A stretch of DNA of 64,000 nucleotides. Source: DATMGU01 sp035555315 (GTDB lineage Bacteria; Pseudomonadota; Alphaproteobacteria; ATCC43930; CGMCC-115725). The notes under the pieces were generated by a model. It made no database searches, was not told the origin of the DNA, and saw only the letters and a program-made list of their open reading frames with translations. Shown in pieces: positions 25,677-34,318 of the stretch; within the stretch, counting starts at the first letter, position 1, and each line of letters opens with the position of its first letter. Location: positions 1 to 64,000 of the forward strand of contig DATMGU010000078.1 of assembly GCA_035555315.1 (NCBI GenBank), written 5' to 3'. A program made the position numbers and the translations under genes.

Positions 25677-26743
25677 ACGCCGAGATACCCGAGGATCGCT
25701 TCGCCCATGTTCCGGTCCTGCTCGACGAAATCGTCCAGGCGCTGCGGCCGATGGATGGCGGCATCATCGTCGACGGCACCTTCGGGTTGGGCGGCTATAC
25801 ATCGGCCTTGCTGGCGGCGGCCCCCTGCACCGTTTGGGGCATCGATCGGGACCCCTCGGCGATCGCCCGAGGCGACGCCCTGGTAACCTCCGCGAATGGC
25901 CGGCTGAACCTGCTGCAAGCGCGGTTCGGCGACATGGAGCAACGGCTGGCCGAGGGTGGCGTCACCGCGGTCGACGGGGTGGTCCTGGATCTCGGCGTAT
26001 CATCGCCGCAGATCGACGATGCGAGGCGCGGTTTCTCGTTCCGCTTCGACGGGCCGCTCGACATGCGGATGGGCGAAGACGGTCCCGACGCCGCGAGTGT
26101 GGTGAACGGCATGGCGGAGGACGATCTCGCCGACGTTCTTTATCAATACGGCGAGGAGCGTTTGTCGCGGCGCATCGCGCGGGCGATCGTCGCGGCGCGG
26201 CGGGAAGCCGCGATCGAGCGGACCTCGGCGCTCGCCGCGATCGTGCGCAAGGTCGTGCCGGCCGGCCGCGATGGCATCGACCCGGCGACGCGCACCTTCC
26301 AGGCGCTGCGGATCTATGTGAATGACGAGTTGGGCGAATTGGATCGCGGCCTGGTCGCGGCGGAGCATTTGCTGCGCGAGGGCGGCCGGTTGGCGGTCGT
26401 ATCGTTCCATTCCCTCGAAGATCGGGCGATCAAGGGTTTCCTGAAGGCGCGCAGCGGTGGCACGCCGGCGCAGTCACGCCATCTGCCGGTCGGCCCCGAC
26501 GATCGCCGGGCGCCGAGTTTCACCCTGATCTCGAAAAAGCCGATCACCGCCAGCCCGGCCGAGCTGAGGCGCAACCCGCGCGCCCGTTCGGCGAAGCTGC
26601 GCGTCGCCGAACGCACCGGAGCCCCCTCCTGGCCGGTGAGCACCACGACCTCTTTCGCCCCAATCTCGTTCACCCCGACCTCGTTCACCCCCACCTCATT
26701 CACCAAGGACACTGCCTATCGGGCAGGGGAGCTACCAGCATGA
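25673..26743 (+). CDS. rsmH: 16S rRNA (cytosine1402-N4)-methyltransferase
   Basis: 356 aa. SAM-dependent methyltransferase for C1402 in the ribosomal P site. The SAM-binding motif is GIIVDGTFGLGGYTSALLAA; VVLDLGVSSPQIDDARRGFS, FSFRFDGPLDMRM, FQALRIYVNDELGELDRGL and the closing AVVSFHSLEDRAIK blocks are typical. It begins inside the mraZ stop (ATGA) and ends overlapping ftsL. The C-terminus is unusual: residues 326-345 are four copies of a five-residue unit, (T/I)SF(A/T)P-like, encoded by a 15-bp tandem repeat beyond the conserved domain. Confidence 0.96.
   Translation: MNAEIPEDRFAHVPVLLDEIVQALRPMDGGIIVDGTFGLGGYTSALLAAAPCTVWGIDRDPSAIARGDALVTSANGRLNLLQARFGDMEQRLAEGGVTAVDGVVLDLGVSSPQIDDARRGFSFRFDGPLDMRMGEDGPDAASVVNGMAEDDLADVLYQYGEERLSRRIARAIVAARREAAIERTSALAAIVRKVVPAGRDGIDPATRTFQALRIYVNDELGELDRGLVAAEHLLREGGRLAVVSFHSLEDRAIKGFLKARSGGTPAQSRHLPVGPDDRRAPSFTLISKKPITASPAELRRNPRARSAKLRVAERTGAPSWPVSTTTSFAPISFTPTSFTPTSFTKDTAYRAGELPA
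26648..26707 (+). repeat. Four 15-bp repeats in the 3' end of rsmH
   Basis: Units at 26648, 26663, 26678 and 26693 encode TSFAP, ISFTP, TSFTP and TSFTK. They lie outside the methyltransferase domain and immediately before the ribosome-binding region of ftsL. Confidence 0.9.
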
Positions 26744-27135
26744 TGCGCGCGCCTACGTTGCTCTCTCTGATGCTCGTGGTCTGCCTCGGCTTCGGCCTGT
26801 TCAAGGTGAAGTACGAGGTTCAGTCGCTGGAAGACGAACTCGGGCGCATCAACCGCCAGATCAATGCCGATCAGGCCAGCATCCACGTCTTGAAGGCGGA
26901 ATGGAGTTCGCTCGCCCAGCCGGGCCGTGTCGGCGAACTGGCGCGGCGGCACCTGCCCTTGGCGCCCTTGACCTCGGGTCAGCTCGGCTCGCTCGCCACC
27001 CTCGACACGCTGCCGCAGCGCGCCACCGCCGGCGATGCCGCTCCCATCGGGACTGCGCTGGCGCAGGCGACGCAGCCGACGAGCCGCGGCAAGCCGACCC
27101 ATGTGATCGCCGTCAAGGCCGGGGGGATGCCGTGA
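26740..27135 (+). CDS. ftsL: Cell division protein FtsL
   Basis: 131 aa. A short cytoplasmic start, one transmembrane helix (residues 7-24, LLSLMLVVCLGFGLFKVK) and a periplasmic leucine-zipper-like coiled coil (YEVQSLEDELGRINRQINAD, IHVLKAEWSSLAQPGRVGEL). FtsL joins FtsB and FtsQ to control FtsWI at the septum. The position between rsmH and ftsI is diagnostic, since the sequence itself is poorly conserved. Both junctions are 4-nt overlaps. The tail after residue ~85 is alanine/proline-rich and probably disordered. Confidence 0.93.
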   Translation: MMRAPTLLSLMLVVCLGFGLFKVKYEVQSLEDELGRINRQINADQASIHVLKAEWSSLAQPGRVGELARRHLPLAPLTSGQLGSLATLDTLPQRATAGDAAPIGTALAQATQPTSRGKPTHVIAVKAGGMP

Positions 27136-28886
27136 GAACAGATCCGCTGCTCGACGACGACAATCCCTGCCGGCCGCGTCATTTCAAACCATCGCCGATC
27201 GCCGAGACCGCCGTCGAAGGCGACCGGCCCGGTTCGCTTGAGGTCAGCCGCAATCGGCTGCTGATCACCGGGATCGCCTTTTCGCTGGCCTTCGCGGTGG
27301 TGGGCGTGCGGCTGGTCGCCGTGACCCTGACCAATGGCGGCGCCGGCGGCGAGTCCAAGCTCGGCCGCATCACCGCCGTGGCGCCCGTGGTGCCCGGACG
27401 GGCGGACATCCTCGACCGCAACGGCTCGGTCATGGCGACGACGCTGACCAGCCCTTCCCTGTTCGCCAACCCGCAGGTGATCAGCGACCCGGCCGATGCG
27501 GCGAAGCAGCTCGCCAAGATCCTGCCGAACGCGTCGCAGGCCGACCTCCTCGCCAAGCTCAATTCCGACAAGAGCTTTGTCTGGCTGCAGCGTCGACTGA
27601 CGGCGCCGCAGCAGGAAGCGGTCAATCGGCTGGGCATCCCCGGCCTCGAATTCCAGCGCGAAGACCGGCGGATCTATCCCGACGGCCCCCTCGCCGCCCA
27701 TGTGGTGGGCTATAGCGGCTTGGACAATAAGGGCCTCGCCGGGATGGAGCGGTCGTTCGACGGCGCGCTCAGCGGCCAGACCCAACCGCTGCAGTTGTCG
27801 ATCGACATCCGCCTGCAGAACATCGTGCGCGAAGAGCTGGCCAACGCGGTGACCGAATTCAGCGCGATCGGCGCCACCGGAATCGTCATGGACGTGAAGT
27901 CCGGCGAAGTTCTCTCGATGGTCTCGCTGCCGGATTTCGACCCGAACAAGCTCAACACCGTGGTCCCGGCGACGATCTTCAACCGGGCGACCCTCGGCAC
28001 CTACGAGATGGGCTCGACCTTCAAGATCTTTAACACGGCCCTCGCCCTGGAAAACCGCAAGGCGACGCTGACCTCCATGTTCGACGCGACCCACCCGATC
28101 AGCTATGGGCGCTTCACGATCCACGACGACGAACCGAAAAACCGGTATCTGAGCGTCGCCGAAATCTTCATGTATTCGTCGAATATCGGCTCGGTCCGCA
28201 TGGTGCAGGAGAGCGGGATCGAGGCTCAAAAAGACTTCCTGGGTCGGCTCGGCCTGTTGAAGCCCGCGGTCGTCGAGCTGCCCGAGATCGGCACACCGCT
28301 GGTGCCGTCGCCCTGGCGCGACATCAACAGCTATACCATCGCCTTCGGCCATGGCTTGTCGGTGAGCCCGATCCAGATGGCGACCGCCGTCAGCGCTATC
28401 GTGAATGGCGGCATCTTGCGGCCGGCAACCCTGATCAAGCAGCCGCTGGGGGCGGACGTGCCGGGTCAGCGGGTTATCTCGGCCAAGACGTCGGAGGAAA
28501 TGCGCCGGCTGCTGCGGTTGGTCGTGACCGACGGTACCGGCAAATCGGTCGATGTCCCCGGCTATCTGGTCGGCGGCAAGACCGGCAGCGCCGAAAAAAG
28601 CGCCAATCACGGCTACGCCAAGCACGCGCTGCTGACCTCGTTCATCGCGGCCTTCCCGATCAACGATCCGAAATACCTGGTCATGGTCATGCTGGACGAG
28701 CCGAAGGGCACCAAAAAGACCTTCGGCTTTGCCCTGGCCGCCTGGAATGCCGGGCCGACCGCGGGCCGCGTTATTGCCCGAATGGCGCCACTATTCGGCC
28801 TTAAGCCGGTCGACGAGACGCCCGAAATCCACCGGGCGATCAGCGTCGACATCCCCGGTCTAGGCAAGAAGATTGCGGCTAATTGA
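27132..28886 (+). CDS. ftsI: Peptidoglycan D,D-transpeptidase FtsI (PBP3)
   Basis: 584 aa from GTG at 27132, preceded by GGGGGG and overlapping ftsL by 4 nt. A cytoplasmic N-terminus and one helix (about 40-62, NRLLITGIAFSLAFAVVGVR) anchor it; the PBP dimerisation domain follows (PGRADILDRNGSVMAT), then the transpeptidase domain with the catalytic serine in S295TFK, the SSN motif at 349-351 and KTGS at 483-486. It crosslinks septal peptidoglycan with FtsW. The length is typical. The last codons overlap the probable TTG start of murE. Confidence 0.97.
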   Translation: MRTDPLLDDDNPCRPRHFKPSPIAETAVEGDRPGSLEVSRNRLLITGIAFSLAFAVVGVRLVAVTLTNGGAGGESKLGRITAVAPVVPGRADILDRNGSVMATTLTSPSLFANPQVISDPADAAKQLAKILPNASQADLLAKLNSDKSFVWLQRRLTAPQQEAVNRLGIPGLEFQREDRRIYPDGPLAAHVVGYSGLDNKGLAGMERSFDGALSGQTQPLQLSIDIRLQNIVREELANAVTEFSAIGATGIVMDVKSGEVLSMVSLPDFDPNKLNTVVPATIFNRATLGTYEMGSTFKIFNTALALENRKATLTSMFDATHPISYGRFTIHDDEPKNRYLSVAEIFMYSSNIGSVRMVQESGIEAQKDFLGRLGLLKPAVVELPEIGTPLVPSPWRDINSYTIAFGHGLSVSPIQMATAVSAIVNGGILRPATLIKQPLGADVPGQRVISAKTSEEMRRLLRLVVTDGTGKSVDVPGYLVGGKTGSAEKSANHGYAKHALLTSFIAAFPINDPKYLVMVMLDEPKGTKKTFGFALAAWNAGPTAGRVIARMAPLFGLKPVDETPEIHRAISVDIPGLGKKIAAN

Positions 28887-30402
28887 GCTCATGGCAGACA
28901 TATTCTCCCCCGCCGAGACGGGACGCTTCGCGCGTGACGTGGAGATTCTCGACATCACGGCGGATAGCCGGCGCGTAAAGCCCGGCTCGCTGTTCGCCGC
29001 CTTGCCGGGCAGCGCCCCCGGGAGCCTCAATGACGGCCGCCGCTTCATCGGCGAAGCGATCGCCCGCGGGGCCGTCGCGGTCCTGACCGATCCGGCCGTC
29101 GGTGCCGGGACAGCCCCCGCCCCGGCCTTCGATATCCCGCCGGGCTTCCCGGTCATCACCGACACCAACCCGCGCCGGCGCCTGGCACTGCTGGCCGCGC
29201 GGTTCCATGGGGCGCAACCCCGGGTGATCAGCGCCGTCACCGGTACCAACGGCAAGACGTCGACCGCCGTGTTCACCCGCCAGATCTGGTCGCTCATAGG
29301 CTACCGCGCCGCCAGCCTCGGCACGCTGGGCGTCGAAGGCCCGGATCTGGACGGCTTCACACCGGACCTCGCCGGCAGCATGACGACGCCGGACCCGATC
29401 AACCTGCACAAGCTGCTGGCCCTGCTCGCCGGAAACGGCGTCGACCATCTGGCGCTGGAAGCGTCGTCCCATGGCCTCGACCAATATCGGCTCGACGGGG
29501 TGCGGATCGCGGCGGCGGCCTTCACCAACCTCACCCAGGATCACCTGGATTACCACGGCGACATGGCGGCGTATCTGGCGGCCAAGCTGCGGCTGTTCGA
29601 GGCGGTGATGCCGCGCGACGGCGTCGCGGTGCTGAACGCCGACGCCCCGCACTTCGAGGCGGTCGCCAAGGTGGCGCGCGCCGCCGGTCAGCGCATCATC
29701 GATTTCGGCGCGGCGGCGGCGGTGCTGCGCCTGGCCGATCGCCGGATCACCCCCACCGGCCAACATCTGTCGCTCGAAATCGATGGCCAGGCGATCGAGA
29801 TCGAGCTGCCGCTGATCGGTCCGTTCCAGGCGATGAACGTGCTCGCCGCCCTCGGCCTGGTACTCGGCACCGGCGGCGACAAGGCCGCGGCGATCGGGGC
29901 GCTGGGCCATCTGCGCGGCGTGCCCGGACGGCTGCAGCATGTCGCCACCCTGCCCAACGGCGCCAGCGTGTTTGTCGATTTCGCCCATACGCCGGATGGT
30001 TTGGAACAGGTGCTGAGCGCGGTGCGGCCGCATACCGCCGGCCGGGTTTGGGCGGTATTCGGCGCCGGCGGCGACCGGGACCGGGCGAAACGGCCGCTGA
30101 TGGGGGCCGTGGTCGCCCGGCTGGCGGACCGGGCCATCATCACCGACGACAACCCGCGCAGCGAGAAGCCGGAGACGATCCGCGCCGCGATCCGCGCCGC
30201 CTGCCCGGATGCCGCCGAGATCGGCGATCGGGCGATGGCGATCGAGACGGCGATGCGCGCGCTGGAGGCGGGCGACACGCTGGTCATCGCCGGCAAGGGC
30301 CATGAACGCGGCCAGACGATCGCCGGGGCCACCCTGCCCTTCGAGGACGCGGCGGTCGCGCGCGCGGTTGCAAGCCGCCTCACCGACCGAGACATCGCAT
30401 GA
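28873..30402 (+). CDS. murE: UDP-N-acetylmuramoyl-tripeptide synthetase (meso-DAP adding)
   Basis: 509 aa from TTG at 28873. It adds the third amino acid to UDP-MurNAc-L-Ala-D-Glu in the cytoplasm. ATP-binding loop AVTGTNGKTSTAVF, the carbamylated-lysine region and the DNPRSEKP motif are present; DNPR is the signature for meso-diaminopimelate, so this organism makes DAP-type wall. An ATG at 28891 would remove MRLIEL, which matches the usual MurE opening (MRLxxL), so the TTG start is preferred; it overlaps ftsI by 14 nt. The stop overlaps murF by 4 nt. Confidence 0.94.
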   Translation: MRLIELMADIFSPAETGRFARDVEILDITADSRRVKPGSLFAALPGSAPGSLNDGRRFIGEAIARGAVAVLTDPAVGAGTAPAPAFDIPPGFPVITDTNPRRRLALLAARFHGAQPRVISAVTGTNGKTSTAVFTRQIWSLIGYRAASLGTLGVEGPDLDGFTPDLAGSMTTPDPINLHKLLALLAGNGVDHLALEASSHGLDQYRLDGVRIAAAAFTNLTQDHLDYHGDMAAYLAAKLRLFEAVMPRDGVAVLNADAPHFEAVAKVARAAGQRIIDFGAAAAVLRLADRRITPTGQHLSLEIDGQAIEIELPLIGPFQAMNVLAALGLVLGTGGDKAAAIGALGHLRGVPGRLQHVATLPNGASVFVDFAHTPDGLEQVLSAVRPHTAGRVWAVFGAGGDRDRAKRPLMGAVVARLADRAIITDDNPRSEKPETIRAAIRAACPDAAEIGDRAMAIETAMRALEAGDTLVIAGKGHERGQTIAGATLPFEDAAVARAVASRLTDRDIA

Positions 30403-31826
30403 CCGAGGCACCCCTCTGGACCCCGGCGGAAGTGGTGGCGGCGATCGACGGCCACGCCACCGCCATCGCTGGCGACAGCTTCCCGGGCGTATCGATCGAC
30501 AGCCGCACGGTCCTGCGGGGCGAGCTGTTCGTGGCCTTGGTTGGGCCCAGTTTCGACGGCCATGATTTCGTCGCCGACGCGCTGAAGCGCGGGGCCGGCG
30601 CGGCGATCGTGGCGCGACGCCCTGCTGGATTACCCGGCGATGCATCCCTGATCGAAGTCGGCGACACGCTGGAGGCCCTCACGCGGCTGGGCGACGCCGC
30701 GCGGCGCCGGTCGAACGCCAAGATCATCGCGGTCACCGGCAGCGTCGGCAAGACGGGCACCAAGGAGGCGCTGCGCCACGCGCTGGCGGCGACCGCGCCC
30801 TGCCACGCCTCCGTCGGCAGCTTCAACAATCAATGGGGCGTGCCGTTGAGCCTCGCCCGGATGCCGCGTGAGGTGCGCTTCGCGGTGTTCGAGATCGGCA
30901 TGAACCACGCCGGCGAGATCGCCGAGTTGACCCGGCTGGTACGACCGGAGATCGCCATCATCACCACCATCGAAGCCGCCCATCTGGAATTCTTCGACAG
31001 CGTCGGCGACATCGCCGATGCCAAGGCCGAGATCTTCCTGGGCATGCCTGGATTCGGTACCGCGATCTTGAACCGCGACAACCCGTTCTTCCCGTCCCTC
31101 GCGATCGCCGCGGCCGATCGGGGCATCGGCACCGTGATCGGCTTCGGGGCGCATCCCGAAGCCACGGCGCGGCTGCTGACCTACCACCCGGACGGCGAGG
31201 GCGGCGCCGTCACCGCGCTGATCGACGGGCAGGAGGTCGCCTATCGCATGGCCTTGCCCGGCCGACATCTGGCGATGAACAGCCTGGCCGTCCTGGCGGC
31301 GGTCAAGGCCGCCGGCGCGGATCTCGCGGCCGGCATCGCGGCATTGTCCACCCTGCCCGGTCTCGCCGGACGCGGCCGTCGCACGACCTTGCCGGTGACC
31401 GGCGGCACGGCGATTTTGATCGACGAAAGCTACAATGCCAGCCCCGCCGCGATGCGCGCCGCTTTCGCCGTCCTCGCCGGCATGGAACCCGGCGCCGGCG
31501 GCCGGCGCATCGCCGTGGTCGGCGATATGCGCGAATTGGGGGCGGAAGCCGACAGTCTGCATCGCGGCCTGGCCGGGCCGCTCGCGGCGGCCGGCGCCGA
31601 CCTCGTCTTCGCCGCCGGCCCCCATATGGCGGCCCTGATCGACGCCCTGCCCCATGGGATCGCCGCCACCCACCGGCCGACCGCCGCGGAACTGGCCCCC
31701 CTGGTCGCGGACGCCCTGCGTCCCGGCGACGTGATCATGGTCAAAGGCTCGCTCGGCACGCGCATGGCCGATATCGTGCGGCCGCTGCTTAGCAAGACAC
31801 CTCAAGAAACCGCCGTAGGATCCTGA
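30399..31826 (+). CDS. murF: UDP-N-acetylmuramoyl-tripeptide--D-alanyl-D-alanine ligase
   Basis: 475 aa. It adds D-Ala-D-Ala to the UDP-MurNAc tripeptide, completing the soluble precursor. The Mur ligase ATP loop is AVTGSVGKTGTKEALRHALA; FEIGMNHAGEIAELTRLVRP, AAHLEFFDSVGDIADAKAEI and ILIDESYNASPAAMRAAF mark the central and C-terminal domains. The ATG lies within the murE stop (ATGA). mraY follows after 9 nt, one of the few junctions in the cluster that is not an overlap. Confidence 0.96.
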   Translation: MTEAPLWTPAEVVAAIDGHATAIAGDSFPGVSIDSRTVLRGELFVALVGPSFDGHDFVADALKRGAGAAIVARRPAGLPGDASLIEVGDTLEALTRLGDAARRRSNAKIIAVTGSVGKTGTKEALRHALAATAPCHASVGSFNNQWGVPLSLARMPREVRFAVFEIGMNHAGEIAELTRLVRPEIAIITTIEAAHLEFFDSVGDIADAKAEIFLGMPGFGTAILNRDNPFFPSLAIAAADRGIGTVIGFGAHPEATARLLTYHPDGEGGAVTALIDGQEVAYRMALPGRHLAMNSLAVLAAVKAAGADLAAGIAALSTLPGLAGRGRRTTLPVTGGTAILIDESYNASPAAMRAAFAVLAGMEPGAGGRRIAVVGDMRELGAEADSLHRGLAGPLAAAGADLVFAAGPHMAALIDALPHGIAATHRPTAAELAPLVADALRPGDVIMVKGSLGTRMADIVRPLLSKTPQETAVGS

Positions 31827-31835
31827 AGAACCACC

Positions 31836-32921
31836 ATGCTCAACCTATTGGCGATGTTCAGCGACACCATCAGCCCGCTCAATCTGTTCCGCTACATCAC
31901 CTTCCGGGCCGGCGGCGCCGTCGTGACGGCCTTGCTGATCAGCTTCCTGCTTGGGCCCCGCATCATCACCTGGCTGAAGAGCAAACAGGGCGAAGGCCAG
32001 CCGATTCGCCTCGATGGACCCGAAGGACACCTCATTCGCAAGAAGGGGACGCCCACCATGGGCGGTTTTTTGATCCTTTTGGCGATCATCATCTCGACCC
32101 TTTTATGGATGGATCTCAGCAACGGATTCACCTGGACGGTGCTGCTGGTCACGATTGGATTCGGCGGCATCGGCTTCTTCGACGACTATCAGAAACTGAC
32201 CAAGCGATCGAGCAACGGGCTGTCGGGAAAGCGCAAGCTTTTGGCGGAAATCCTCGTCTCCGTGATCGCCGGCCTGATCATTCAGCGGCTCACAAACGAC
32301 GATCTCGCGACCAAATTGGCGGTACCGTTCTTCAAGAACGTGCTGCTCGAACTGGGGTGGTTCTTCCTGCCGCTGGCGATCTTCACGATCGTCGGCGCCT
32401 CGAACTCGGTCAACCTGACCGACGGACTCGATGGGCTGGCGATCGTTCCCTCGATGATAGCCGCTGCAAGCTTCGGTTTGATCGCGTATCTTGCGGGTAA
32501 TGTCATCCTCTCTAACTACCTGCAGATTCACCATGTCCCGGGAGCGGGTGAACTCGCGGTTTTTTGCGGTGCCCTCGTGGGTGCCAGCCTGGGTTTTCTA
32601 TGGTTCAACGCGCCGCCTGCGATGGTCTTCATGGGGGATACCGGATCGCTCTCGATCGGGGCCGCCCTCGGCTGCATCGCGGTCATCACCAAGAACGAGA
32701 TCGTGCTCGGCATCATCGGCGGGTTGTTCGTGCTGGAGACCGTTTCGGTGATCGTCCAGGTCGCCAGCTTCAAGCTGACCGGCCGGCGCGTCTTCCGCAT
32801 GGCGCCGCTGCACCATCACTTCGAAAAAAAGGGCTGGGCCGAGCCGACCATCGTTATCCGTTTCTGGATCATCGCCTCGATTCTGGCGATCGCCGGCTTG
32901 TCGACGTTGAAGCTCAGATGA
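31836..32921 (+). CDS. mraY: Phospho-N-acetylmuramoyl-pentapeptide transferase
   Basis: 361 aa, about ten transmembrane helices. It transfers phospho-MurNAc-pentapeptide onto undecaprenyl phosphate to form lipid I. The signature segments KKGTPTMGGFLILLAIIIST, GFFDDYQKLTKRSSNGLSGK (with the DDxxK catalytic aspartates) and NSVNLTDGLDGLAIVPSMIA are intact, as are APLHHHFEKKGWAE and its triple histidine. The stop overlaps murD by 4 nt. The base composition is somewhat lower in GC than its neighbours, as expected for hydrophobic codons. Confidence 0.97.
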   Translation: MLNLLAMFSDTISPLNLFRYITFRAGGAVVTALLISFLLGPRIITWLKSKQGEGQPIRLDGPEGHLIRKKGTPTMGGFLILLAIIISTLLWMDLSNGFTWTVLLVTIGFGGIGFFDDYQKLTKRSSNGLSGKRKLLAEILVSVIAGLIIQRLTNDDLATKLAVPFFKNVLLELGWFFLPLAIFTIVGASNSVNLTDGLDGLAIVPSMIAAASFGLIAYLAGNVILSNYLQIHHVPGAGELAVFCGALVGASLGFLWFNAPPAMVFMGDTGSLSIGAALGCIAVITKNEIVLGIIGGLFVLETVSVIVQVASFKLTGRRVFRMAPLHHHFEKKGWAEPTIVIRFWIIASILAIAGLSTLKLR

Positions 32922-34318
32922 TCGCAACCCTGCCATACCGCGACCGCACGGTCGGCGTCCTCGGTCTCGGCCGCTCCGGGCGGGTCGCGGCCGAGGCCTT
33001 GCTGGCCAGCGGCGCACGCGTGCTGGCCTGGGACGACGACGCGGCACAGCGTGACGCGGCGAAGGCGGCACGGATCCCGCTGGCCGATCTCGGCACCGCC
33101 GAGCCGCTCGATTGGGCGGCCTTGGTGATGAGCCCCGGCATCCCGCTGACCCATCCGACGCCGCATCCCGTCGCCGCCCGCGCCCAGCGCGCCGGCATCG
33201 AGGTGATCGGCGACATCGAGTTGCTGGGCCGTGCCGGCACGGGGGCCGGCTTCATCGGCATCACCGGCACCAACGGCAAATCGACGACGACGGCGCTGAT
33301 CCACCACGTGCTGCGGCTCGCCGGGCAGCCGGTCGCGGTCGGCGGCAATCTGGGCATTCCCGCCCTGTCCCTGCCGCGGCTTGGCAGCGATGGCCGCTAT
33401 GTCCTTGAGATGAGTTCGTTCCAGCTCGACCTCACGACCAGCCTGGCGTTCGATATCGCGGTGCTGCTGAACGTTACCCCCGACCATCTCGACCGCCATG
33501 GCGATATGGCCGGTTATATCGCTGCGAAAAAAGCGATTTTTCGTGCGCAATCGACGGCTTCGACGGCGGTGGTCGGGATCGACGACGCGATCTGCCGCGA
33601 TCTCCATGCCGAGCTTGTGGCCCAAGATGTCGCGCGGGTCATCGCGATCTCGGCGGAACAGCCGGTGCCCGGCGGTATCGCCGCCATCGACGGGCAACTG
33701 GTCGACGCGCTGGACGGCGTGGCGCGCTCGGTGCTGGATCTCACCAAAATCGCGACCCTGCCCGGCCGGCATAATTGGCAGAACGCCGCCGCCGCCTATG
33801 CGGTGTGCCGGGTCGCGGGATTGGCCGCCGAGACGATCGCCGCCGGGATCGCGAGCTATCCCGGCCTCGCCCACCGGCAGGAACTGGTCGCGACCCTCGA
33901 CGGCGTTCGCTTCGTCAACGACAGCAAGGCGACCAACGCGGACGCGGCGTCGAAAGCGCTCGGCTGCTACGACGACATCTATTGGATCGCCGGCGGCACG
34001 CCCAAGGCCGGCGGGATCGTGCCGCTGGCACCGTGGTTCGACCGGATCCGCCACGCCTTCCTGATCGGCGACGCCGCCGAGGCGTTCGCCGGAACTTTGA
34101 CCGATCGGGTGCCGTTCACCCGGTCCGGCACGCTCGACGTCGCGGTGCGCCAAGCCGCCGACCGCGCCGTCGCCGAGGGGCGGCCGGGTGCCGTCGTGCT
34201 GTTGTCGCCGGCCTGCGCCAGCTACGACCAATTCGCCAATTTCGAGGCACGCGGCGACGCGTTCCGCGGCTTGACCGGCACCCTCCAGACGGCCGCAGCG
34301 CGGGAGGCCGCCCGATGA
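32918..34318 (+). CDS. murD: UDP-N-acetylmuramoyl-L-alanine--D-glutamate ligase
   Basis: 466 aa. It adds D-glutamate to UDP-MurNAc-L-Ala. The N-terminal UMN-binding fold opens VGVLGLGRSGRVAAEALLAS, the ATP loop is GITGTNGKSTTTALIHHVL, followed by EMSSFQLD, NVTPDHLDRHGDM and the FVNDSKATNADAASKAL C-domain motif. The start is ATG at 32918 in the mraY stop; a frame extending further upstream is antiregistered read-through of mraY. The 3' end overlaps ftsW by 4 nt. Confidence 0.96.
   Translation: MIATLPYRDRTVGVLGLGRSGRVAAEALLASGARVLAWDDDAAQRDAAKAARIPLADLGTAEPLDWAALVMSPGIPLTHPTPHPVAARAQRAGIEVIGDIELLGRAGTGAGFIGITGTNGKSTTTALIHHVLRLAGQPVAVGGNLGIPALSLPRLGSDGRYVLEMSSFQLDLTTSLAFDIAVLLNVTPDHLDRHGDMAGYIAAKKAIFRAQSTASTAVVGIDDAICRDLHAELVAQDVARVIAISAEQPVPGGIAAIDGQLVDALDGVARSVLDLTKIATLPGRHNWQNAAAAYAVCRVAGLAAETIAAGIASYPGLAHRQELVATLDGVRFVNDSKATNADAASKALGCYDDIYWIAGGTPKAGGIVPLAPWFDRIRHAFLIGDAAEAFAGTLTDRVPFTRSGTLDVAVRQAADRAVAEGRPGAVVLLSPACASYDQFANFEARGDAFRGLTGTLQTAAAREAAR

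Noticed and set aside
26979..28625. 548-codon minus-strand open frame
   Set aside because: Antisense to ftsI.
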